A stretch of DNA of 64,000 nucleotides from JAKAQB01 sp027320105 (GTDB lineage Bacteria; Actinomycetota; Acidimicrobiia; Acidimicrobiales; Palsa-688). The stretch is from NCBI GenBank assembly GCA_027320105.1, contig DAHVMA010000079.1:15750-79749 (forward strand), in the 5' to 3' direction. The translations under genes were made by a program, and so were the position numbers. This document shows, one piece after another, positions 39,456 through 49,323 of the stretch; within the stretch, counting starts at the first letter, position 1, and every line of letters begins with the position of its first letter. The notes below the pieces were generated by a model that saw only the letters and a program-made list of their open reading frames with translations, ran no database searches and was not told the origin of the DNA.

Positions 39456-41432
39456 TCAACCTCCGAGCCGGGCCACGGCGTAGATGAGGATGGCGAGGGC
39501 GCCGGCGCCGATCCCGAGGGCGTAGGTGCGGACGTAGCCGGTCTGGATGCGGCGCAGCTGGCGCCCGGTCCCGGCGGCGGCGCCGGCGACGTCGTTGACG
39601 AAGCGGTCCACGAGCCCGCGGTCCACGTCGTAGGCCATGGCGTCGGCGGCGAGGGCGAGCGGTCCGGCGACGGCGCCGGCGACCCCCTCGTCGATGTACC
39701 AGCCGTGGCGGAAGAAGGCCGGCTCGAGGACGGGGCGGGGCACCCCTTCACGCCAGGCGAGGATCCCGAGGATCAGCCCGATGAGGTTGACGCAGGTGCC
39801 GGCCACGCCGATCCACACCTTCGTCGCGTTGGCCAGCGGGAGGGCCGGCACCACGGAGGCGGGAAAGACGGGAGCGAGGAACTTGGTCAGGAAGTCCAAG
39901 CCGCCGAACGGCAGGTCAATGATGCCGCCCACCACGGCACCGATGGCGAGCACCACGAGCGGCACGCTCATGGTCCAAGGCGCGTCGTGCGGCTCACCGT
40001 GACCGTGCCCGCCGGCCGCTCCGTGCGCCGCCTCGGGTGGGTGGCCCTGGGGCGGCCCGGCGGTGGCCGCTGCTTGCTGGGCGGAGCCCGGGCGCTTCTC
40101 CCTCCAGCGGGCCCCGCCGAAGAAGACGAGCATCACCTCACGGCTCATGTAGTAGGCGGTCAGCCCGTCGACGAGGACACCGGTGATCCAGAGCCCGACG
40201 TTCTTGTGGTAGGCGGCTTCGAGCACCGCCTCGTGGGACCACCACCCCGACAGCGGCGGGACGGCCGAGAGGGCCAGGTAGCCGATGAAGAAGGCGCCGA
40301 AGGTGAGCGGGAGGTACTTGCGCAGCCCCCCCATGCGCCATATGTCCTGCTCGTCGGCCAAGGCGTGGATCACTGCTCCGGCGGAGAGGAACAGCAGGGC
40401 CTTGAAGAAGGCGTGGGTGACCGTGAGGAACAGGGCCGAGGTGAAGTCCCCGCTCCCCTCGGCGAGGAACATGAAGCCGATCTCCGCCAGGGTTGAGTAG
40501 GCGAGGATCCGTTTGATGTCCGTCTCGGTGCACGCGATCGTCGAAGCGACGAGCGCCGTGGCGATCCCCACGCACGCCACAACCCACTGCGTGGTACCGG
40601 AGAAGTGCAGGATCGGCGCGCTGCGGGCGAGCAGGTACACCCCGGCGGTGACCATGGTGGCGGCGTGGATGAGGGCGGAGATGGGGGTCGGGCCCTCCAT
40701 GGCGTCGGGGAGCCACATGTACAGCGGGAACTGCGCCGACTTGCCGCAGGCCCCGAGAAGGAGCATGAGGCCGAGGGCTGTCGCGAAGCCGGCGCCGAGG
40801 GTCGCTCCGTGCGTGAGCGGACCGAGCACGCGGGAGAAGTTGAACGAGCCGAAGTGCTCGTACATCAAGAAGAGGGCGATCATGAAGCCGAAGTCGCCGA
40901 CGCGGTTGGTGACGAACGCCTTCTTGGCGGCGACGGCGGCGCGGTTGCGCTCGAACCAGAACCCAATGAGGCCGTAGGAGCAGAAGCCGACGCCCTCCCA
41001 CCCGAGGAACATGAAGAGGAAGTTGTCGGCCAGCACGAGCGTGACCATCGAGAAGAGGAACAGGCTCAGGTAGAAGAAGAACCGGGGGAAGCTCGGGTCC
41101 CCGTGCATGTAGCCGATCGAGTACAGGAAGATCAGCGAGCTGACACCCGTGACGAACAGGCAGAAGAACACCGACAGCGGATCGACCTGCAACCCGAAGC
41201 TGACCTGCAGGTGCTCGACGGGCAGCCACCGGAAGATCCCGAGGTCGACGGCCTTGTGCCCGGCCGCCCGGCCCACCTCGGCGACCCACAGGTACACCGA
41301 GGCGCCGAACGACACGAACCCGAGGGCGACCACGATCCACCCGGCGAGCGGCTCTCGCAGGCGGCGGTGCCCGGCGAGCAGCAGGATCGAACCGAGGAGC
41401 GGGGCGGCGACGACGACGTAGGCGGCGTTCAC
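39456..41432 (-). CDS. nuoL: NADH-quinone oxidoreductase subunit L
   Basis: Distal antiporter-like subunit of complex I with the long lateral helix. The 658-residue product includes YLWVAEVGRAAGHKAVDLGI, FGLQVDPLSVFFCLFVTGVS, FLGWEGVGFCSYGLIGFWFE, YMWLPDAMEGPTPISALIHA, STLAEIGFMFLAEGSGDFTS and THAFFKALLFLSAGAVIHAL. A His-rich cytoplasmic or periplasmic loop (GAAGGHGHGEPHDAPW) near residue 475 is unusual. GTG start 12 bp after nuoK. Confidence 0.97.
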   Translation of the reverse strand: MNAAYVVVAAPLLGSILLLAGHRRLREPLAGWIVVALGFVSFGASVYLWVAEVGRAAGHKAVDLGIFRWLPVEHLQVSFGLQVDPLSVFFCLFVTGVSSLIFLYSIGYMHGDPSFPRFFFYLSLFLFSMVTLVLADNFLFMFLGWEGVGFCSYGLIGFWFERNRAAVAAKKAFVTNRVGDFGFMIALFLMYEHFGSFNFSRVLGPLTHGATLGAGFATALGLMLLLGACGKSAQFPLYMWLPDAMEGPTPISALIHAATMVTAGVYLLARSAPILHFSGTTQWVVACVGIATALVASTIACTETDIKRILAYSTLAEIGFMFLAEGSGDFTSALFLTVTHAFFKALLFLSAGAVIHALADEQDIWRMGGLRKYLPLTFGAFFIGYLALSAVPPLSGWWSHEAVLEAAYHKNVGLWITGVLVDGLTAYYMSREVMLVFFGGARWREKRPGSAQQAAATAGPPQGHPPEAAHGAAGGHGHGEPHDAPWTMSVPLVVLAIGAVVGGIIDLPFGGLDFLTKFLAPVFPASVVPALPLANATKVWIGVAGTCVNLIGLILGILAWREGVPRPVLEPAFFRHGWYIDEGVAGAVAGPLALAADAMAYDVDRGLVDRFVNDVAGAAAGTGRQLRRIQTGYVRTYALGIGAGALAILIYAVARLGG

Positions 41433-41444
41433 GGAGGCGGTCCT

Positions 41445-41750
41445 CTAGCCCTTCAGGATGTGGACGTCGTCGGCGGTGGCCTCGGCGCGCCGGCGGAAGA
41501 TGGCGACGATGATGCCCAGGCCGACGACCACCTCGGCGGCGGCGACGACCAGGACGAAGAACACCGTCGCCTGGCCGCTGATGTCGTTGAGGGTCCGGGA
41601 GAAGGTGACGAACGTGAGGTTGACGGCGTTGAGCATGAGCTCGACGCACATGAACATCACGAGGATGTTGCGGCGGATGAGCAGCCCGGTGGCGCCGATG
41701 ACGAACAGCATCAGGGCGACGACGAGGTACCACTCGGCGGGAACCCTCAC
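41445..41750 (-). CDS. nuoK: NADH-quinone oxidoreductase subunit K
   Basis: Small membrane subunit with three TM helices, 101 residues: WYLVVALMLFVIGATGLLIR, RNILVMFMCVELMLNAVNLT (containing the conserved membrane Glu in CVELMLNA) and a third helix VFFVLVVAAAEVVVGLGIIV with the second conserved Glu. The two glutamates are thought to lie on the proton path. GTG at 41750 overlaps the nuoJ stop by 4 bp (GTGA). Confidence 0.97.
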   Translation of the reverse strand: MRVPAEWYLVVALMLFVIGATGLLIRRNILVMFMCVELMLNAVNLTFVTFSRTLNDISGQATVFFVLVVAAAEVVVGLGIIVAIFRRRAEATADDVHILKG

Positions 41751-42460
41751 CGGGTCACCTCCGCCGACGCCCCACCGGCTTGGCGGATCGCGGCCTGCTC
41801 CTCGCTCGACAGCTCGCCGGCGACCCGGTGGCGGGTGCGGGCGAGGACGACGGCGGCGACGATGGCGATGACCAGCAGCGCTGATGTCATCTCGAAGGGG
41901 AGCAGGTAGCGGGTGTAGATCGCCTGGCCGAGCCGGGCCACGTCGCCTTGGGCACCGCCGGTTGGGCTGGCGGGGCTCCCGAGCGAGCCCGACAGGGAGT
42001 GGGCGCCGGTGGTCCAGTTGCCCGGCACGGCCGTGAGGACGAGGATCAGGATGAACACGCCGAGCCCTAGGAGCAGGGCGAGGGGGCGCTGGAGGGGGAA
42101 GCGCTCGGCGGCGACGGGCTCCTTGCGGTCCACACCGAGGAACATGATCACGAAGAGGAAGAGGATCACGATGGCGCCGGCGTAGACGATGATCTGCACG
42201 GCGGCCAGGAAGTCGGCGTTGAGGTCGATGAGCTCGATGGCGACGCCGAACAGGGTGATGACGAGGAACAGGGCGCAGTGCACCGGGTTGCGCAGCGTGA
42301 CCACACCGAGGGCGCCGGCGAGGATGAACGCGCCGCCGACCAGGAACACCGCCCAGTCGGCCGGCGCCTGCAGGTGCTCGCTGTGGGGACTGTTGACGCC
42401 GTTGTACGCCACGAGCCGGAAGGCCACGTGGAGCGCAGCCACCAGGTCGGCGCCCCTCAT
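41747..42460 (-). CDS. nuoJ: NADH-quinone oxidoreductase subunit J
   Basis: Membrane subunit next to NuoK. The 237-residue product has a 35-residue leader, then WAVFLVGGAFILAGALGVVT, RNPVHCALFLVITLFGVAIE, DFLAAVQIIVYAGAIVILFL, the MFLGV end of the conserved part and two more helices. A loop with SLSGSLGSPASPTGGAQG separates the last two helices. The ATG overlaps the nuoI stop by 4 bp. Confidence 0.96.
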   Translation of the reverse strand: MRGADLVAALHVAFRLVAYNGVNSPHSEHLQAPADWAVFLVGGAFILAGALGVVTLRNPVHCALFLVITLFGVAIELIDLNADFLAAVQIIVYAGAIVILFLFVIMFLGVDRKEPVAAERFPLQRPLALLLGLGVFILILVLTAVPGNWTTGAHSLSGSLGSPASPTGGAQGDVARLGQAIYTRYLLPFEMTSALLVIAIVAAVVLARTRHRVAGELSSEEQAAIRQAGGASAEVTR

Positions 42461-43191
42461 CGCCGTCCACCCCTCGCCCCATCCCTCGCCGGAGGGCGGG
42501 TGTCGACCCCGGCGCCCCGAAGGGCGTGCACAGCCATCTCCCGCAGGGAGAGGTCGGTTTGGGCGGAGACGTCCGCCGAGTCGGGGTCCGACTGCCCGGG
42601 CTGGGGGGGCCGCACCCCGTAGCCGAGCTCCCCGGACCAAAGCGGCCTGCCCTCCATCGCCGCCGCACCGGCCGGCGAGGTGGCCCTCACCCAGCCAGAG
42701 GTGTGCTGCTCGTCGCCCTGCTTCCAGTCCTCCCAGGGCAGCTTGCGGGGGTTGCCCTCGTCGTCGACGAGCAACTCGGCCTTGCTGTACATGGCGTCTT
42801 CACGGTTGGAGAAGCTGAGCTCGAACAGCTTCGACTCGGTGATCGCCTCGGTCGGGCAGGCCTCGACGCACATGTCGCAGTGGATGCAGCGCAGGAAGTT
42901 GATCTCGTAGACGAACCCGTACCGCTCGCCCGGCGACACCGGCGCGTCGGGGGGGTTGTCGGCTCCCCGCACGTATATGCAGCGGGCCGGGCACACGCCG
43001 GCGCACAGCTCGCAGCCGATGCACTTCTCCATGCCGTCCTCGTAGCGGTTGAGGACGTGGCGGCCGTGGCGCCGCTCGGGGATCGGTCCCTTCTCCTCCG
43101 GGTACTGGATGGTCACCTTGGGCTGGAACGGGACCCGGCCGGTGACGCCGAAACCCTTGAAGAAGTTGAAGAAGCCGTCGATCGAGCTCAC
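42457..43191 (-). CDS. nuoI: NADH-quinone oxidoreductase subunit I
   Basis: Peripheral-arm ferredoxin-like subunit binding clusters N6a and N6b. Two complete motifs are present, CIGCELCAGVCP (from residue 57) and CIHCDMCVEACP (from about 99), followed by TEAITESKLFELSFSNREDA. The 244-residue product has about 70 extra C-terminal residues rich in Pro, Gly and charged residues compared with the usual 160-180. GTG start overlapping the nuoH stop by 4 bp. Confidence 0.97.
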   Translation of the reverse strand: MSSIDGFFNFFKGFGVTGRVPFQPKVTIQYPEEKGPIPERRHGRHVLNRYEDGMEKCIGCELCAGVCPARCIYVRGADNPPDAPVSPGERYGFVYEINFLRCIHCDMCVEACPTEAITESKLFELSFSNREDAMYSKAELLVDDEGNPRKLPWEDWKQGDEQHTSGWVRATSPAGAAAMEGRPLWSGELGYGVRPPQPGQSDPDSADVSAQTDLSLREMAVHALRGAGVDTRPPARDGARGGRR

Positions 43192-44384
43192 GTCACACCG
43201 GTCCCTGTGGCGGGGCCGCCGGTGGCGACCTCCTCGCCACTGACGTCGACGCTGGCCGCCACCGACCCCACGTCGATGGCCCTCAACAGCACGGCGAGAG
43301 CGACGAGGCTGCCTCCTACGGCGATGAACCCCCACTCGTAGCCGACCTGGAAGCCGGCGACGATCAGCAGCATTGCCAGCGCCACCGGGATCATCCGCTT
43401 CCAGCCCAGCTCCATCAGCTGGTCGTAGCGCAGGCGGGGCAGGGTCGCCCGGATCCAGACGTAGATGTAGAGGATGATCAACGTCTTCAGCGCGAACCAG
43501 AAGATGCCAACCCACCCATAGGTGGCGACGAACGGACCGTCGGGCCCGCCGAACCACAGAGTCACCATGAGCGCCGAGTTCGTCACCAGCGCCATGTACT
43601 CCGCCAGGTAGAAGAAGGCGAAGCCGATCGAGGAGTACTCGAGGTTGAACCCGCCCGACAGCTCCTCCTCGGCCTCGACGAGGTCGAACGGCGCCCTGGT
43701 CATCTCCGCGGTGATGGCGATGGCGAAGAGGGCGAAGGGGATGAGACCAGTCCGCAGGAAGTTCCAGTGGTACAGGATCGAGCGCTGGGAGAGCCAGATG
43801 GCACTGGTCTGCAGCGAGCCGGTCTCGAGCACGACGGTCGCCACGGTGAGGCCGAGCACCGCCTCGTAGGAGACCATCTGGGCACTGGCGCGGACCGCGC
43901 CGAGCAGCGGGTACTTGGAGCCCGACGCCCAGCCGGCGAGCATCACCCCGTACACGGTGACGCCCGACGCCATGAGCATCAGCAGGATGCCCCACGGTGG
44001 GTCGGCGACTTGCAGCCTGGTGTGCCAACCCCACAGGTTGACGGTGCCGCCGATGGGCACGATCGAGAACGCCACGAACGCGGGGATGACGACCAGGTAG
44101 GGCGCCGCCTTGTACACCCACTTGTCGGCGCGCGCCGGCGTGAAGGCCTCCTTGAAGAACAGCTTCACGCCGTCAGCCAGGGATTGCAGCCACCCGCCCG
44201 GGCCGGCCCGGTTGGGCCCGTAGCGCACGCCCAGCCACGCCACCGCCTTGCGCTCGTACATGACCATGAACAGCACCGAGAGCAGTAGGAGCACGAAGGC
44301 GAGCAGGGCCTTCACGACCACGATGAGCCACACCTGCCAGTGCAGGCCGTTGGCGAAGAGGGGGTCCCCGACGTAGCCGAGCAT
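43188..44384 (-). CDS. nuoH: NADH-quinone oxidoreductase subunit H
   Basis: Membrane subunit forming much of the quinone chamber. The 398-residue product has the family marks MYERKAVAWLGVRYGPNRAG, GPGGWLQSLADGVKLFFKEA, GWASGSKYPLLGAVRASAQM, VSYEAVLGLT, EMTRAPFDLVEAEEELSGGF (acidic quinone-site loop), EYSSIGFAFFYLAEYM and LPRLRYDQLMELGWKRMIPV. Its ATG overlaps the nuoG stop by one base. Confidence 0.97.
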   Translation of the reverse strand: MLGYVGDPLFANGLHWQVWLIVVVKALLAFVLLLLSVLFMVMYERKAVAWLGVRYGPNRAGPGGWLQSLADGVKLFFKEAFTPARADKWVYKAAPYLVVIPAFVAFSIVPIGGTVNLWGWHTRLQVADPPWGILLMLMASGVTVYGVMLAGWASGSKYPLLGAVRASAQMVSYEAVLGLTVATVVLETGSLQTSAIWLSQRSILYHWNFLRTGLIPFALFAIAITAEMTRAPFDLVEAEEELSGGFNLEYSSIGFAFFYLAEYMALVTNSALMVTLWFGGPDGPFVATYGWVGIFWFALKTLIILYIYVWIRATLPRLRYDQLMELGWKRMIPVALAMLLIVAGFQVGYEWGFIAVGGSLVALAVLLRAIDVGSVAASVDVSGEEVATGGPATGTGVT

Positions 44385-47227
44385 CAGCGGGCGACCTCCA
44401 CTCGCACGGTGACGACCCGGCCGGAGGCGTCGACGAGCGACGAGGCGGGCCCTCCCGGCGCGTTCCAGGCCACGGCGACGACACCGCGCGGCAGCGACGG
44501 GTCGGCCGCCGCCGGCAACGACAGGCGGCCCCGGTCGTTCGAGACCAGGAGGGCATCACCGGGGGCAACGCCGAGATCGGCCAGCTCGTCTGGATGCAAC
44601 GCCGCCGACGCCGCCCGGGCGAGCGGCGAGAGGTGGTGGGCGTGACGAACCCACGTGCCGGCGTCCCAGAGGCTGCGCCGGCTCACGAGGCGGTGCGCAT
44701 CCCCCTCCACGGGCACCGGCGGGGGCGCCGGCCCGCCCGGGGTCGTGAGCATCGGCGGCATCGGGGCGCGCTCCTCCTCCGACGCCTGCTTCACGGGCGG
44801 GACATCGACCGCCAGCGCTGTGGGCGCCACGGCGTGCAGCTCGGCCGACGCGATCCCCGGGTCGGCCATCGGGTCGAGCGGGCGCGGGGGCCGGATCGCC
44901 GCCCCGCCGTCGCCGGCGGGCACGACGATCCCGTCGCGCGCCGCGGCACCGGCGAGAGCGACGCGGTCGACGCCGGCGTGCAGCGGCGAGACGCGGGTGA
45001 TCTCCGCCCAGATGCCCTCCAGGTCGCTCCATCCGAGGTCGGCACCGAGGCGGTAGGCAAGCTCCGAAGCGATCATCCAGTCCGGCCAGGCGACGCCCGG
45101 CGCCGTGACGATCGCGCCGAGGTGGGTGACGCGGCCTTCGAGGTTGGTGAAGGTGCCGCGGCGCTCGGCGTAGGTGGCGGCGGGCAGCACCACATCCGCC
45201 TTGCGCGCGGAGTCGGTGAGGAAGCTGTCGACGGCGACAACGAAGCGGGCGCCGGCGAGGCCCTTCACGGCATGGAGGGCGTCGGGGAAGTCGGCCTCGG
45301 GGTCGGCGCCGAGCAGCACCAACCCCCCGATCCGGCCCCGGGCGGCGGCGGCGAGGATTTCGGCGGTGCCCATTCCCCGACCCATCGGCAGCTCGGCGCC
45401 CCACTGCGACTCGTACCAGCCGCGACCTTGGTCGAGGCCGACGCGACCGGGGAGCACCCCCGGCGCGAGGCCCATGTCCAAAGCGCCGTGGACGTTCCCC
45501 CGGCGCAGCCCCGACAGCCAGGCGACGCCCGGGAGGCCGCTGAAGGCGGCGACGGCCGCCCGGACGCCGGCGTCGCCCTCGGCGAGCGACGCCCGCCCCA
45601 CGAGCACGACGATCGAGGGCCGCTCCGCCGGGCGGCCACGGCGGACGGGCGCCTCCTGCCAGGCTCTCACCAGGTGGGCACGGATCCCGGCGATGGTGCC
45701 GGCGGCGACACCGGCCACGTCGCCGGTCGGGTCGTGGTCCGCCGTGACCGCCTGCACCAAGGCGGCGAGCTCACCCGGCCGGTGCAGGGCCGTCACCGCC
45801 GCGTGGCGGGACAGGCCGGTGCGAGTCGGGGTGAGCTCGACGATCTGCAACCCTCGCTCGCGGGCGGCGTTGCGAAGCCGCAGGTACAAGACGGGCAGCT
45901 CCTCCTTGGGATCGGTGCCGAGGGTCAGCAGCAACGGGGCGGACGCCGCCTCGTCGATCGTCGCCCGCGGCAGGCCGAGCAGCACGTCGGCGGGCACCCC
46001 GTCGCCGAGCTGGGCGTCGACGTTGTCGGTGCCGAGCACGGCCCTGGCGAACTTCCCCCACGCGTAGGCGTCCTCGTTGGCGAGGCGCGCTCCGCCGATC
46101 ACGGCGACGTTGGCGCCCCCGCCGGCGCGCACCGCCCGTTGCAAGCCGCCTGCGGCGGTGTCGAGCGCCTCCGCCCACGACACCTCGACCAGCTCGGCGT
46201 CCTTGCGCACGAGGGGCGCGCCGAGGCGTTCCGGCGAGTTGACCGCCTCGTAGTCGAAGCGGCCCTTGTCGCACAGCCACGCCCAGTTCACCGGGTCGCA
46301 GTCCACACCGATCTTGCGGACCAGCTGGTCACCGCTGGTCTGGACCGCGACCCTGCAGCCAACGGAGCAGGACGTGCAGGTGCTCTCCACCTGGTCGAGG
46401 TCCCACGGCCGGGCCCGGAAGCGGTACGGCGTCGCCGTCAGGGCTCCGACCGGGCAGATCTGCACCACGTTGCCGCTGAAGTAGGAGGCGAAGGGATGGG
46501 TGGCCGAGAAGACCGCCACCTCTGTCCTGTCCCCCCGTTCGTAGAAGTCGATCAGCGGGTCGCCGGCGACCTCGTCGGCGAAGCGGACGCAGCGGCCGCA
46601 CTGGATGCAGCGCTCCCGGTCGAGGTTGACCAGCTCGGAGATCGGGATGGGCTTGTCCCAGTGCCGCTTCTCCTCGACGAAGCGCGACTCGCCGGGGCCG
46701 TAGGCGAGGGTCTGGTCCTGGAGGGGACATTCCCCGCCCTTGTCGCACACCGGGCAGTCCAGGGGATGGTTGACGAGCAGGAGCTCGAGGACGCCGTCCT
46801 GGGCCTTCTTGGTCATCTCGCTCGTCGTCGACACCTTCATGCCGTCGGCGACGGGGTTGTAGCAGGCGGGCATCAGCGTGGATCCCCGGGGCCCTTCGAC
46901 CTCGACCAGGCACATGCGGCACATGCCGACCGGCTTCATCCGCGGGTGGTAGCAAAAGCGCGGGATGTACGTGCCGGCCGCCTCGGCCGCCTCGATCAGC
47001 AGCTGGCCCTTGGGGACGACCACCTGGCGGCCGTCGATGGTGACCGTCACCATCTCGCCCGGCGACCGGGGGACGGGGGGCGGCGGCGAGCCAACGGCGC
47101 TCTCGGTGATGACGGGCCGCGGCGCCAGGTGCACGGGAACCTCACGCCCGGTGTGGCCGGCGGCCGACCCGGGTGCCGTGGCGTCGCCGGCGGTCGTCGT
47201 GGCGGGCTGCGGCGTGGGGTCAGACAT
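44384..47227 (-). CDS. nuoG: NADH-quinone oxidoreductase subunit G
   Basis: Iron-sulfur subunit of the NADH-oxidising arm, 947 residues. After a 55-residue Pro/Ala-rich leader comes the [2Fe-2S] domain (Cys92, Cys103, Cys106 in RFCYHPRMKPVGMCRMCLVE), the His/Cys N5 motif HPLDCPVCDKGGECPLQD, the 4Fe-4S motif RERCIQCGRCVRFADE with a distal ICPVGALT, and CTSCSVGCRVAVQ (the N7-type cluster). The remainder is a molybdopterin-oxidoreductase-like domain that binds no cofactor in complex I. It overlaps nuoF by 8 bp. Confidence 0.96.
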   Translation of the reverse strand: MSDPTPQPATTTAGDATAPGSAAGHTGREVPVHLAPRPVITESAVGSPPPPVPRSPGEMVTVTIDGRQVVVPKGQLLIEAAEAAGTYIPRFCYHPRMKPVGMCRMCLVEVEGPRGSTLMPACYNPVADGMKVSTTSEMTKKAQDGVLELLLVNHPLDCPVCDKGGECPLQDQTLAYGPGESRFVEEKRHWDKPIPISELVNLDRERCIQCGRCVRFADEVAGDPLIDFYERGDRTEVAVFSATHPFASYFSGNVVQICPVGALTATPYRFRARPWDLDQVESTCTSCSVGCRVAVQTSGDQLVRKIGVDCDPVNWAWLCDKGRFDYEAVNSPERLGAPLVRKDAELVEVSWAEALDTAAGGLQRAVRAGGGANVAVIGGARLANEDAYAWGKFARAVLGTDNVDAQLGDGVPADVLLGLPRATIDEAASAPLLLTLGTDPKEELPVLYLRLRNAARERGLQIVELTPTRTGLSRHAAVTALHRPGELAALVQAVTADHDPTGDVAGVAAGTIAGIRAHLVRAWQEAPVRRGRPAERPSIVVLVGRASLAEGDAGVRAAVAAFSGLPGVAWLSGLRRGNVHGALDMGLAPGVLPGRVGLDQGRGWYESQWGAELPMGRGMGTAEILAAAARGRIGGLVLLGADPEADFPDALHAVKGLAGARFVVAVDSFLTDSARKADVVLPAATYAERRGTFTNLEGRVTHLGAIVTAPGVAWPDWMIASELAYRLGADLGWSDLEGIWAEITRVSPLHAGVDRVALAGAAARDGIVVPAGDGGAAIRPPRPLDPMADPGIASAELHAVAPTALAVDVPPVKQASEEERAPMPPMLTTPGGPAPPPVPVEGDAHRLVSRRSLWDAGTWVRHAHHLSPLARAASAALHPDELADLGVAPGDALLVSNDRGRLSLPAAADPSLPRGVVAVAWNAPGGPASSLVDASGRVVTVRVEVAR

Positions 47228-48557
47228 GCGCGACCCTTCCCGGCAGCCGGTCGGGCGGGAACGGGCAGCGGCCCTCGCGGATGTGGGTCAGGAGCTCGTC
47301 GGGGAACATTCGGATGCCCGACGCCGGCGCCGGCGGGATCGACGGCCCGAGCACGCAGATCGTCGTCTGCGCCGGCGGCCACCGGATGCCCGGCGAGATG
47401 TTGTCACACACGTCCATGAGCAGGTCGAGATCCGCCTCCCGGCCCTGTCCGTTCTCGATGCGCTGCAGGATCTTCTCCACCCAGCCGCTGCCCTCCCGGC
47501 ACGGCGTGCACTGGCCGCAGGACTCGCGGTGGAAGAAGCGCACGATCCGCCAGGCGGCCCGCACGATGCAGGTCGTCTCGTCCATGGCGGTGACCGCACC
47601 GGAGCCGGCCATGGTGCCCACCTCGGCGATCTTCTCGTTGGCGAGCAGGACGTCGAGGTCTTGCGGCCCGAGCCATGGGGAGCTGACACCGCCGGGGATG
47701 AACGCCTTGAGCTGGCGGTCCTCGCGGATGCCGCCGCCTAGGCGCGCGTCGAACATGAGGTCGCGGAAGGTGACCTTGGCGAACTCCAGCTCGTAGTTGC
47801 CCGGCCGCTTCACGTGCCCGGACAGCGCCATGACCTTGGTGCCCTTGGACCGGCCCTCGCCGAGGGCGGCGAAGGCGTCAGCGCCGTTCCGCATGACCCA
47901 CGGCAGGTTGGACACCGTCTCGACGTTGTTGACGACCGTCGGCGCCCCGTACAGGCCGACGGCCGCCGGGAAGAACGGCGGCTTGATGCGGGGATAGCCC
48001 CGCTTGCCTTCCAGGCTCTCGAGCAGCGCCGTCTCCTCGCCGCAGATGTAGGCGCCGGCGCCCGGGTGAACGACGATGTCGACCGACCAGCCGCTGCCGA
48101 GGATGTCGCCGCCGGCTGCGCCGTAGGCGTACGCCTCGTTGACAGCGGCCTGCAGGCGCTCGAGGCCGAGGGCGAACTCCCCCCGGACGTAGAGGAAGAT
48201 CTGGTCGGCCCGCACCGCGTAGGCGCAGATGAGGGCGCCCTCGACGACCATGTGCGGGTCGGTCTCGATGAGCATGTGGTCCTTGAACGTCGCCGGCTCG
48301 CTCTCGTCGCCGTTGATCGTCAGGTACACCGGCTCGGACTTGGCGAGCATGCCCCACTTGCGGCCGGCCTCGAAGCCGGCGCCGCCGCGCCCGAGGATGT
48401 TGGCCACGTTGACCGCCTCGCGGACCTCCTCGGGGGTCATGGACAGCGCCTTGCGCAGCCCGTCGTAGCCGCCGTCGTCGAGGTAGGAGGCAAGCGTCCA
48501 GGGCGCGGGGCCGCCGAGGCGGCGGGTGACGATGCGCGGGGCGCCGGTGACCGTCAC
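47220..48557 (-). CDS. nuoF: NADH-quinone oxidoreductase subunit F
   Basis: NADH- and FMN-binding subunit that starts electron flow. The 445-residue product has the FMN/NADH loop LGRGGAGFEAGRKWG near residue 55, NGDESEPATFKDHMLIETDP, GAGAYICGEETALLESLEGK, and the N3 cluster motif ESCGQCTPCREG near 345 with the distal Cys in TTICVLG. GTG start overlapping the nuoE stop by 4 bp. All catalytic segments are intact. Confidence 0.97.
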   Translation of the reverse strand: MTVTGAPRIVTRRLGGPAPWTLASYLDDGGYDGLRKALSMTPEEVREAVNVANILGRGGAGFEAGRKWGMLAKSEPVYLTINGDESEPATFKDHMLIETDPHMVVEGALICAYAVRADQIFLYVRGEFALGLERLQAAVNEAYAYGAAGGDILGSGWSVDIVVHPGAGAYICGEETALLESLEGKRGYPRIKPPFFPAAVGLYGAPTVVNNVETVSNLPWVMRNGADAFAALGEGRSKGTKVMALSGHVKRPGNYELEFAKVTFRDLMFDARLGGGIREDRQLKAFIPGGVSSPWLGPQDLDVLLANEKIAEVGTMAGSGAVTAMDETTCIVRAAWRIVRFFHRESCGQCTPCREGSGWVEKILQRIENGQGREADLDLLMDVCDNISPGIRWPPAQTTICVLGPSIPPAPASGIRMFPDELLTHIREGRCPFPPDRLPGRVAHV

Positions 48558-49273
48558 GGCTCGGTCCTGTCGTCGGACGGGGCGGGACCGTCGAGGGCCA
48601 AGACGGCCGGTGTGGTCGCGAACGTCTCGAGGTCGACACCGTCGGTGGGCTCGTCGGCGATCGCTCCCGGCCGGCTGCTCTCGGCGAGCGCCGGCACCGG
48701 TCCGCCGCACCCGTGCACGCTGGCGCCGGCGGCGGCGAGCCCGACGCTGCGCCGGACGCGGCAGAGGGTGCCGTGGGGCGGGACCTCCCCGTCGAGCTCG
48801 CCGGCGGCGAGGCGGGCGACGAGGTCGTCGAAGCCCTCCCGGTCCACATCTCCGAAGTACCGCCAGTTGACCGTGACGCAGGGGGCGTTGCCGCACAGCG
48901 CCAGGCATTCGGCGTCCTCCAGGGTGAACAGCCCGTCGGGTGTCGTCCCGCCGTGCGCGATTCCCAGCCTCTCCTCGGCGTGCTCGAGCAGTTCGTACGC
49001 GCCCTGCAACAGGCAGGCGATGTTGGTGCACACCGCGATCAGGTACTTGCCGACCGGCTCGGTGTGGAACATGTCGTAGAACGACGCCGTGCCCTGGACC
49101 TCGGCCGCCTCCAACCCGACCAGCTCGCCGGCGTGCTGCATCCCGTCGTCGGTGAGGTAGCCGTCCTGTTCCTGGAGGAGGTGCAGGATGGGGATCAGGG
49201 CGGAGCGGGGGTGGGGGTAGAGCGCGATCAGGTCGCGCGCCCGCTGCTCGTTGTGGGGGGTCAGCCGCGCCAC
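48554..49273 (-). CDS. nuoE: NADH-quinone oxidoreductase subunit E
   Basis: Thioredoxin-fold [2Fe-2S] subunit (cluster N1a). The 239-residue product has ALIPILHLLQEQDGYLTDDG, VQGTASFYDMFHTEPVGKYL, the cluster ligands in AVCTNIACLLQGA and ECLALCGNAPCVTVN, and a family-typical domain end near residue 165. About 70 further residues (VRRSVGLAAAGASVHGCGGP onward) form a low-complexity tail not needed for the fold. It begins 51 bp after nuoD with a GTG. Confidence 0.95.
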   Translation of the reverse strand: MARLTPHNEQRARDLIALYPHPRSALIPILHLLQEQDGYLTDDGMQHAGELVGLEAAEVQGTASFYDMFHTEPVGKYLIAVCTNIACLLQGAYELLEHAEERLGIAHGGTTPDGLFTLEDAECLALCGNAPCVTVNWRYFGDVDREGFDDLVARLAAGELDGEVPPHGTLCRVRRSVGLAAAGASVHGCGGPVPALAESSRPGAIADEPTDGVDLETFATTPAVLALDGPAPSDDRTEP

Positions 49274-49323
49274 GTCGGCTCATCCTTGCCGAGGGTCGCG
49301 CGGGCCGTCCAAACGGGCCCCAT

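Noticed and set aside
44594..47419. A 941-codon open frame on the plus strand
   Set aside because: It is exactly antisense to nuoG, whose iron-sulfur motifs are unmistakable. Long spurious frames are expected at this G+C content.
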